DNA from: DAOUMF01 sp034411955
GTDB taxonomy: Bacteria; Chloroflexota; Dehalococcoidia; SM23-28-2; RBG-16-64-32
DNA length: 9,153 nt
Assembly: GCA_034411955.1 (NCBI GenBank)
Contig: DAOUMF010000133.1
Coordinates: forward strand, 1 to 9,153
Reading direction: 5' to 3'
Shown: positions 1 through 3,753 of the stretch, one piece after another
How positions within the stretch are numbered: the stretch's first letter is position 1
Layout: each line of letters begins with the position of its first letter
The notes under the pieces: model-generated
The model's database searches: none
What the model was told of the DNA's origin: nothing
The model's input: only the letters and a program-made list of their open reading frames with translations
Program-made: the position numbers and the translations under genes

Positions 1-385
1 GCTCCCCTTCGTAGTCGCCGACGGCGGTGGAGTTGATGTTGCCGTACATGTCTACCTGGAGGGTGTTGAGGATGCCGTAGTCCATGAGGCCGATCTGAGC
101 GTGGAAGCCGACGGTGTTCATTGTGCCCCACTGGAGGGCGCGGTAGGCGGAGCGGGAGGTGACCATGGTCATGATGGGGTCCAGGGGGAGGGCCGGCTCG
201 GGGGCGATGACGCCGTCCTCGGTGACGTAGACGGCGTTGGGGGCGTACAGCTTCTTGCCCAGGAGGATGGCGGCCATGGGGGAGCCGCCGCCGGCCACCC
301 AGTAGGTCCTGGCGTCCTCGATCATGCGGGCCACCAGGCAGATCTGGTGCTCGCGCTCGTTGAAGTAGGCGGCTTTTTCGCTCAT
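1..385 (-). CDS. Class I CoA-transferase subunit B (glutaconate CoA-transferase-like), partial
   Basis: The gene reads leftward from an ATG at 385-383 and runs off the left edge, so only the first 128 residues are visible. The protein begins MSEKAAYFNEREHQICLVAR and resembles the beta subunit of glutaconate/3-oxoacid-type CoA-transferases, which move CoA between an acyl-CoA and a free acid as an A/B heteromer in the cytoplasm. Visible family-like features are the glycine-rich segment AGGGSPMAAILLGKK (31-45) and VTEDGVIAPEP (54-64); Glu56 sits where the covalent-thioester glutamate of the GctB type (ExG) is expected. A complete subunit would be about 250-270 residues. The subunit A gene lies upstream on the same strand, 249 bp away, which supports an A-B operon. 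The start is preceded by GAGGTGA (396-390). That site lies inside an inserted repeat, and the original start appears to be duplicated upstream. Substrate cannot be told; an IpdB-like acyl-CoA hydrolase role is an alternative. Confidence 0.85.
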   Translation of the reverse strand, partial: MSEKAAYFNEREHQICLVARMIEDARTYWVAGGGSPMAAILLGKKLYAPNAVYVTEDGVIAPEPALPLDPIMTMVTSRSAYRALQWGTMNTVGFHAQIGLMDYGILNTLQVDMYGNINSTAVGDYEGE

Positions 386-386
386 G
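349..386. repeat. 38-bp direct repeat, copy 1 (start of the intact B gene)
   Basis: Identical at 36 of 38 positions to 516-553. The two mismatches are adjacent (CG in this copy, AA in the other). The copy spans the first twelve codons and ATG of the intact CoA-transferase B gene plus one upstream base. The two copies flank a 129-bp insert (387-515), like an unusually long target duplication or the trace of a recombination event. Confidence 0.9.
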
Positions 387-389
387 TCA

Positions 390-396
390 TCACCTC
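390..396 (-). promoter_or_regulatory. Ribosome-binding site of the intact B gene, supplied by the insert
   Basis: On the minus strand GAGGTGA lies four bases before the ATG at 385. It lies inside the 129-bp insert between the direct repeats, so the insertion appears to have brought or created a new ribosome-binding site for the displaced gene. Confidence 0.5.
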
Positions 397-401
397 ATGT
401 C

Positions 402-513
402 CTGTCATTCCGAGCGCAGCGAGGAATCTGGGGTGGTGCCAGGGTCCCGCAAGCGACAAGGCAGCCCCGGCCCCGCCAGACCCCTCTCCGCCTTCGGCGG
501 ATCGGGGTGACAG
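402..513. repeat. Dispersed-type intergenic repeat with imperfect terminal inverted repeats
   Basis: The stretch opens with CTGTCATTCC and closes with GGGGTGACAG; these ends are inverted repeats matching at 9 of 10 positions. The opening motif TCATTCCGAGCGCAGCGAGG is one I recognise from memory as a very common intergenic repeat in many bacterial genomes, often mis-translated as PRFLAALGMT. An internal hairpin CCGCC-TTC-GGCGG lies at 488-500. No transposase is encoded, so this would be a non-autonomous, MITE- or REP-like element. Only one copy is in the window. Confidence 0.6.
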
Positions 514-515
514 CG

Positions 516-553
516 GCTCGCGCTCGTTGAAGTAGGAAGCTTTTTCGCTCATG
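516..553. repeat. 38-bp direct repeat, copy 2 (orphan start of the B gene)
   Basis: Partner of 349-386. Because it sits directly behind the strong AAGGAGG site at 561-567, this copy probably occupies the ancestral start position of the B gene, and the insert moved the working reading frame further from subunit A. Confidence 0.85.
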
Positions 554-560
554 CCGTTTG

Positions 561-567
561 CCTCCTT
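561..567 (-). promoter_or_regulatory. Strong ribosome-binding site AAGGAGG before the orphan start
   Basis: AAGGAGG on the minus strand, eight bases before the ATG at 552. This is a near-ideal Shine-Dalgarno sequence and now serves the broken 56-codon ORF, which suggests it was the original site of the CoA-transferase B gene. Confidence 0.6.
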
Positions 568-575
568 CGGTGCGC

Positions 576-626
576 CCGCTCGCCCTTCGACAGGCTCCCG
601 CCACGGCGGGCGGGCAGGGCGAGCGG
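576..626. repeat. Inverted-repeat intergenic element between subunits A and B
   Basis: Perfect 11-bp arms CCGCTCGCCCT (576-586) and AGGGCGAGCGG (616-626) enclose an inner hairpin CCCGCC-AC-GGCGGG (597-610). The motif CGCCCTTCGACAGGCTC belongs, from memory, to another widespread intergenic palindromic repeat. It ends nine bases from the stop codon of subunit A. It could act as an RNA hairpin between the two subunit cistrons (stabilising or attenuating), but no T-tract follows on either strand, so it is not called a terminator. Confidence 0.6.
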
Positions 627-634
627 TGCGGGCG

Positions 635-1615
635 TCATGCCGTGTATCCCTCCTTGATGGTGGCGCGGCCCACGATCTCCTTGAGCCTGTTGGCGCCGAC
701 GAGCTTGTCCAGCATCTCGGCGTGGGAGGAGACGCCGTACACCCACTTGTCGAGGTACTGGGGGATGAGGCCGCGCAGGGTGGAGGCGATGATCTCGATG
801 ACGTGGGGCACGTCGGAGGCGTAGCGTCCCTGCATCTCGCCGGGGTAGGCGCCGAAGGGGGCGTGGACGACGGCGTCGACGACGTAGTAGGGGATGGTGG
901 TGCGGGCAGGGTCGCGGCGGATCTCATCGGTCTCGATGATCTCCTCGGTGGAGATGATGACCTTCTTGGAGGCCATCGCCGCTTCCTGGTGGGAGATACC
1001 GGTGCCGAAGACGCGGGCGTTGCCGAAGACGTCCGCCTGGTGGGCGTGGATGAGGGCGACGTCGGGGTTGAGGGCGGGGACGACAACGGTGGGCTCGCCG
1101 GTGTAGGGGGCTTCGATCAGCTTGGCGCCGGAGTGGGCGAAGTTGTCGGTGCCTCCGAGCGAGCGGACGGGGAGGAAGGGGAGGCCCATGGCGCCGGCCA
1201 TGATGCGGTTGGTCATCACCACGTTGGAGTACTCGTAGGCCTTGACGCGGCCCTCGCGGATCGCCTGCTCCACGGTGGGGCCGAACAGGAAGAAGCCGAC
1301 ATCCAGCTTGGACACGCAGTCGCCGCCGACGAGGAGGGCGGCGGCGACCCAGGTGAACTTGGCGCCCACCCACAGGTTCTTCTTCTTCTGCCGGATCACC
1401 TCTCGGATGAGGGAGGAGGGGCCGCGCTGAAGGTAGTTGCACTCGTAAAGAAGGTAGTCGCCGTCCTGGACGAACTTCTCGACGGCGTCCTTCTCGGACA
1501 TCAGCTTGGGGACGAGGGCCCTGTCCTTGTGGTCGCGGACCCAGTCGCGATAACCGTCGGGGTCTACCTTGAGGTATTCGCCCCGCCCTTCGGCGAGGAT
1601 GTCGAGTGTGGTCAT
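635..1615 (-). CDS. Class I CoA-transferase subunit A (glutaconate CoA-transferase-like)
   Basis: Complete, 326 residues, close to the roughly 320 residues of the glutaconate CoA-transferase alpha subunit. It would pair with the adjacent subunit B to transfer CoA between acyl-CoA and carboxylic acids in the cytoplasm. Family-like segments are GAKFTWVAAALLVGGDCVSK (84-103), GLPFLPVRSLGGTD (144-157), PDVALIHAHQADVFGNA (184-200) and the KKVIISTEEII block (218-227). The start was set at ATG 1615 because GGAGGAG (1629-1623) precedes it by seven bases. A longer frame opens at 1696, but its extra 27 residues look unlike the family and would overlap the promoter candidate. The acyl substrate is not evident from sequence; glutaconate is only the best-known homologue. 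Confidence 0.9.
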   Translation of the reverse strand: MTTLDILAEGRGEYLKVDPDGYRDWVRDHKDRALVPKLMSEKDAVEKFVQDGDYLLYECNYLQRGPSSLIREVIRQKKKNLWVGAKFTWVAAALLVGGDCVSKLDVGFFLFGPTVEQAIREGRVKAYEYSNVVMTNRIMAGAMGLPFLPVRSLGGTDNFAHSGAKLIEAPYTGEPTVVVPALNPDVALIHAHQADVFGNARVFGTGISHQEAAMASKKVIISTEEIIETDEIRRDPARTTIPYYVVDAVVHAPFGAYPGEMQGRYASDVPHVIEIIASTLRGLIPQYLDKWVYGVSSHAEMLDKLVGANRLKEIVGRATIKEGYTA

Positions 1616-1679
1616 GGGGCTACTCCTCCATGTGAGGTCCGTGGACAGGCGCTCCGCCGTGTGGGGCGGACACGCCGGT

Positions 1680-1709
1680 ATCATTGCGTCTCCCACCCGC
1701 TGCTGTCAA
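1680..1709 (-). promoter_or_regulatory. Sigma-70-type promoter candidate for the CoA-transferase operon
   Basis: On the minus strand a perfect -35 box TTGACA (1709-1704) is followed after 18 bp by AATGAT (1685-1680), which matches four of six bases of TATAAT. This would place transcription start near 1673 with a leader of about 58 nt. It lies in the 100-bp gap between the prepilin peptidase stop and subunit A, so the CoA-transferase pair could be expressed separately from the peptidase gene. Confidence 0.5.
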
Positions 1710-1715
1710 GGATAC

Positions 1716-2456
1716 CTAGCGGTTGAAGTACCAGTCCCAGATGGGGCCGCCCCAGAGTAGGGCGACGACGGCGCCGATGGCGATGAAGGGGCCATAGGCG
1801 ATGTAGTCGCGCCGGTGGAGGACGCGGAGGATGACCAGGGGCAACACGTAGGCGCCGGCCGCGAAGGCGCCGATGAAGACGCCCACCAAGACGGCGGGGA
1901 AGCCGACCACCAGGCCCATGAGGGTGGACATCTTGACGTCGCCGAAGCCGAAGGCGCCGCGGCCTAGGGCATACATGACGCCGGTGATGACCAGGGCGGC
2001 GGCCCCACCGCCGAAGACCTCCACCACGGAGCGGTCATGCCAGGCCCAGGAGAGGGCGGCGGCGAGGAGGATGGAAGGGTAGACGACACGGTTGGGTATA
2101 AGGCGGCGCTCCAGGTCGGTGAGGCTGAGTGCGAGGAAGATGGTGGCGAAGAAGCCGGCCAGGAGGGCCGGGCCGAAGCCGTCGACGATGAGCTCTGCGG
2201 CGGCGAAGAGGGCGGCGCCGCCGGGGGCGAGGAGGAAGGCGTGCAGGGGCAGCCAGCGGCCGCAGTCAGGACAGCGGCCGCGGCTCCAGAGCAGGGCGGC
2301 GATGGGGATGAAGTGGAGCGGGCGCGGGCGCTTACGGCAGTGCGGGCAGCGGAAGAGGGCGCCCCGCACGGGCTCGTCCGTGTACAGGCGGTCGAAGAAG
2401 ACGTCGAGGGCGTGGCCCAGGAGAAGGCCGATGAGGGCGGCGAGGGCGACGGTCAA
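1716..2456 (-). CDS. Prepilin peptidase (PilD/GspO-type aspartic peptidase, A24 family)
   Basis: Complete, 246 residues, a polytopic membrane protein that cuts type IV/Flp prepilins. Two CxxC pairs (C37/C40 and C62/C65) form the cytoplasmic cysteine motif of PilD-type enzymes. The two catalytic aspartates are in TDLERRLIPN (Asp114) and GFGDVK (Asp173), and the conserved YGPFIAIG is at 221-228. Hydrophobic segments follow from residue 3 to the end. The full-length N-terminal domain sets it apart from the short TadV/CpaA peptidases usual in Tad loci; however the RYPxxE that normally follows the second CxxC is not recognisable (WLPLHAFLLAPGG here). The start is TTG at 2456-2454, with AGGAG ten bases upstream and an in-frame TGA just before. 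It is transcribed away from the flp genes, whose products (flp 1, flp 2, TadE) are its likely substrates. Confidence 0.93.
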   Translation of the reverse strand: MTVALAALIGLLLGHALDVFFDRLYTDEPVRGALFRCPHCRKRPRPLHFIPIAALLWSRGRCPDCGRWLPLHAFLLAPGGAALFAAAELIVDGFGPALLAGFFATIFLALSLTDLERRLIPNRVVYPSILLAAALSWAWHDRSVVEVFGGGAAALVITGVMYALGRGAFGFGDVKMSTLMGLVVGFPAVLVGVFIGAFAAGAYVLPLVILRVLHRRDYIAYGPFIAIGAVVALLWGGPIWDWYFNR

Positions 2457-2562
2457 GGGGCCGGCGCTCCTGATTCACGGCGGCGCTGGATCGTGAGGGA
2501 GAGAGTACGGTTCAACTTGACGTAACGCATAGCTGTCGACTGCGTCTTATTTGTTGGAACGC

Positions 2563-2580
2563 AAAACGTGCGGAAAACGT
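2563..2580. repeat. Direct repeat AAAACGT x2, 11-bp period
   Basis: AAAACGT occurs at 2563-2569 and 2574-2580, start to start 11 bp, about one helical turn, within the A/T-richer part of the divergent region. The spacing suits two protomers of a DNA-binding protein on one face of the helix, but chance is not excluded. Confidence 0.4.
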
Positions 2581-2609
2581 TTAGGCCGCGTGAAGGCAGG
2601 GGGCAGGCG

Positions 2610-2625
2610 GTGAAAATTCGTTCAC
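2610..2625. promoter_or_regulatory. Small inverted repeat GTGAA-N6-TTCAC, possible operator
   Basis: Perfect 5-bp arms (2610-2614 and 2621-2625) are separated by six bases of A/T-rich sequence in the flp upstream region, just before the weak -10 candidate at 2634. The form is operator-like. Binding protein unknown. Confidence 0.3.
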
Positions 2626-2680
2626 TCGGTGGACATAAGTGTAACGGGGCCTAGGAGGATACCATCTAAGCTCATAGAAG

Positions 2681-2768
2681 CCCTCTGGAGGGACTGTCCT
2701 GAGGACGGTCGGATCCGGAGGGGTGGAAAGCGGCAAACCTAAGGAAAGGAGGAGCCGGATGCTTTCCA
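2681..2768 (+). promoter_or_regulatory. Structured mRNA leader of flp 1, with RBS and start codon inside a stem
   Basis: Two long hairpins lie back to back. The first pairs 2681-2688 with 2715-2722 (8 bp, one G-U) around an inner perfect 8-bp stem GACTGTCC (2692-2699) / GGACGGTC (2703-2710, one G-U) with a UGA loop. An alternative small hairpin CCCTC-TG-GAGGG (2681-2692) competes with it. The second pairs TGGAAAG (2724-2730) with CTTTCCA (2762-2768), and CGGC (2731-2734) with GCCG (2754-2757). In this fold the Shine-Dalgarno AAAGGAGG lies in the apical loop and the AUG at 2759 falls in a 4-nt bulge. Translation of the major pilin could thus be gated by RNA structure. I do not match it to any riboswitch family I know. 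Folding was done by eye. Confidence 0.45.
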
Positions 2769-2950
2769 AGATCAGCGAGGCCCTACTGCGGTTCGTTGCC
2801 CGCTTCGAGCGGGAAGAGGGTCAGGCTCTGGCCGAGTACGGCCTGATCCTGGCACTGATCGCCGTGGCGGCCATTCTGGCGCTGACTGCTCTCGGCTTGG
2901 CCGTTGCCGACCAGCTGAACGACATCGCAGGCGTCATGCCCGGCCTCTAG
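2759..2950 (+). CDS. flp: Flp-type major pilin prepilin 1
   Basis: A 63-residue prepilin with a 21-residue leader (MLSKISEALLRFVARFEREEG) cut after Gly21, giving a 42-residue mature pilin that starts QALAEYGLILALIAV. The Flp hallmark G|xxxxEY is present, with Glu26 and Tyr27 at mature positions 5 and 6, followed by one hydrophobic helix and a short tail ending GVMPGL. It would be the structural subunit of the Tad pilus, processed by the divergently encoded prepilin peptidase. The ATG at 2759 is chosen because AAAGGAGG (2745-2752) lies six bases upstream. A GTG at 2723 is in frame but would add twelve unlikely residues and bypass that site. It is the first gene of the operon, behind a structured leader. 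Confidence 0.93.
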   Translation: MLSKISEALLRFVARFEREEGQALAEYGLILALIAVAAILALTALGLAVADQLNDIAGVMPGL

Positions 2951-2955
2951 CGAGG

Positions 2956-3032
2956 GGCTAAAGCCTGACAACGGAGCAGCATGCTGCCGTTAGCCGTGGG
3001 CGGTGGGGCCGGTCCAGCCGACCACACCGCCC
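2956..3032 (+). promoter_or_regulatory. Two strong hairpins between flp 1 and flp 2
   Basis: Just after the flp 1 stop codon, GGCTA (2956-2960) can pair with TAGCC (2991-2995), ACGG (2971-2974) with CCGT (2987-2990), and CAG with CTG around CATG. Next, GGGCGGTG (2998-3005) pairs perfectly with CACCGCCC (3025-3032), with an inner GGTC/GACC stem (3011-3014/3020-3023). No U-run follows either, so these are not typical intrinsic terminators. They may slow 3' decay of the flp 1 message or partly attenuate downstream genes, a common way to make much pilin and little assembly machinery. That role is inference. Confidence 0.5.
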
Positions 3033-3089
3033 GCGACGGCAAACAGAACTTGATTGAAGGGACGAGAGAGACGAGAAGGTGGCTAGGGG

Positions 3090-3263
3090 ATGAGTGATTG
3101 GGCATTGGGGCTGGCGCCTCGATTCCGGAAGGATGAGGGCCAAGCCCTGGCGGAGTACAGCCTCATCCTGGCGTTCATAGCGGTGGCCTGCGTACTCGCC
3201 CTGACGGCCCTCGGTCTCGCTCTGGCCGGTCACCTCAATGCGTTTGCAGTCGCCTTCCCCTAG
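3090..3263 (+). CDS. flp: Flp-type prepilin 2
   Basis: A small gene of 57 residues. It begins MSDWALGLAPRFRKDEG, is cut after Gly17, and continues QALAEYSLILAFIAVACVLA. The G|xxxxEY site (Glu22, Tyr23) is intact. The mature part matches flp 1 at about 27 of its first 36 positions (both contain LALTALGLA), so the two are tandem paralogues. It carries a cysteine (Cys34) in the hydrophobic helix that flp 1 lacks, and it ends AFAVAFP. The start is ATG 3090, with AGGTGG (3077-3082) seven bases upstream and an in-frame TAG directly before. It could be a second or minor pilin. Confidence 0.88.
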   Translation: MSDWALGLAPRFRKDEGQALAEYSLILAFIAVACVLALTALGLALAGHLNAFAVAFP

Positions 3264-3296
3264 CGGACACCGCGGTCTAGGCACTGCCACCAATAG

Positions 3297-3734
3297 ATGG
3301 GCGAAGCGATGCTAAAGCTGATTCGAAGACGGAGACGGAAGGGGGAGAAGGGCCAGGCTCTGGTTGAATTTACCCTTCTCATTCCCATTTTTCTCATCCT
3401 GTTGTTCGCGATCGTGGACTTCGGGATGGGCTTCTACTCCTGGATCACGGTGACGAATGCCGCCCGCGAGGGGGCCCGCCTGGGGGCTGTCCTCGCCACA
3501 CAGCAGGAGATCGAGGATCGCGTGTACGAATCGGTCAACCTGCCCGACGAAGATACGAAGATGAGTGTCACGGTCACTAACGCCGAGGGCCAGCCAGGGG
3601 AGTCGGTGGCGGTGCAGGTGGACTACGATTACGATCTGATAACTCCCCTGGCTAGCCTGGTTCAGTTCTTCAGCGGGGATGTTCTTGGCCCTACATTGAC
3701 GTTCTCCTCGACCGCCGAGATGAGATTGGAATAG
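3297..3734 (+). CDS. tadE: TadE-like pseudopilin
   Basis: 145 residues. A basic N-terminus (RRRRRKGEKG) leads to the prepilin-like site G19|QALVEF with Glu24 at mature position 5. A single hydrophobic helix (about 26-45, LLIPIFLILLFAIVDFGMG) follows, then the NAAREGAR signature (59-66) of the TadE family and an extracytoplasmic domain with alternating polar strands. TadE proteins are minor pseudopilins of Tad pili matured by the same peptidase as Flp. An in-frame ATG at 3309 is an alternative start; neither start has a clear Shine-Dalgarno sequence. It lies 33 bp after flp 2 and 19 bp before the TadG-like gene, so the genes probably share a transcript. Confidence 0.9.
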   Translation: MGEAMLKLIRRRRRKGEKGQALVEFTLLIPIFLILLFAIVDFGMGFYSWITVTNAAREGARLGAVLATQQEIEDRVYESVNLPDEDTKMSVTVTNAEGQPGESVAVQVDYDYDLITPLASLVQFFSGDVLGPTLTFSSTAEMRLE

Positions 3735-3753
3735 TCGCAGGGGGAGTGGGAAT

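Larger units (their letters stand above)
382..552 (-). pseudogene. Duplicated, broken 5' end of the CoA-transferase B gene (56-codon ORF)
   Basis: A second start like that of the downstream B gene lies at 552-550, with a near-perfect ribosome-binding site AAGGAGG (567-561). The first twelve residues, MSEKASYFNERE, match the intact gene's MSEKAAYFNERE with one change. The frame then runs into inserted repeat DNA and gives low-complexity sequence (including HHPRFLAALGMT, the conceptual translation of a dispersed intergenic repeat). It stops at TGA 384-382, overlapping the intact gene's ATG as ATGA. It is therefore not a functional CoA-transferase fragment. It may still be translated, because its ribosome-binding site is better than that of the intact gene, and the ATGA overlap could couple translation into the intact B gene. 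The coupling is inference; the duplication is seen directly. Confidence 0.7.
2457..2758. promoter_or_regulatory. Divergent intergenic region between prepilin peptidase and flp
   Basis: These 302 bp must hold the promoters for both the leftward peptidase gene and the rightward pilus operon. The middle (about 2540-2640) is richer in A/T than its surroundings. A TTGACG (2517-2522, plus strand) resembles a -35 box, but no good -10 lies 16-18 bp downstream. CATAAG (2634-2639) is a weak -10 candidate with TGAAAA 17 bp before it. No promoter is convincing on either strand. Direct and inverted repeats (2563-2580, 2610-2625) and a strongly structured leader (2681-2768) are listed separately. No coding gene is evident. 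Confidence 0.6.

Noticed and set aside
101..535. 144-codon plus-strand frame across the start of the CoA-transferase B gene and the repeat
   Set aside because: It spans the antisense of the gene and the dispersed repeat (VIPSAARNLG is the usual mistranslation of that repeat).
349..553. Two-repeat CRISPR array (38-bp repeats with a 129-bp spacer)
   Set aside because: The repeat is coding sequence of the B gene, the interval is far too long for a spacer, and there are no cas genes or further repeats.
551..1726. 391-codon plus-strand open frame opposite CoA-transferase subunit A
   Set aside because: Its product is Gly/Asp/Val-rich with no recognisable fold or ribosome-binding site. It is the mirror of a GC-rich gene whose own protein is clearly family-like.
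2723..2758. GTG start giving flp 1 twelve extra N-terminal residues
   Set aside because: The GTG has no spaced Shine-Dalgarno sequence, while the ATG at 2759 has AAAGGAGG six bases upstream. The longer leader is unlike Flp leaders.
2641..2758. Known riboswitch (SAM-I or c-di-GMP-I) in the flp leader
   Set aside because: Short matches such as GGAGGGACTG and GGCAAACC are present, but the remaining conserved core and order of either class are not.
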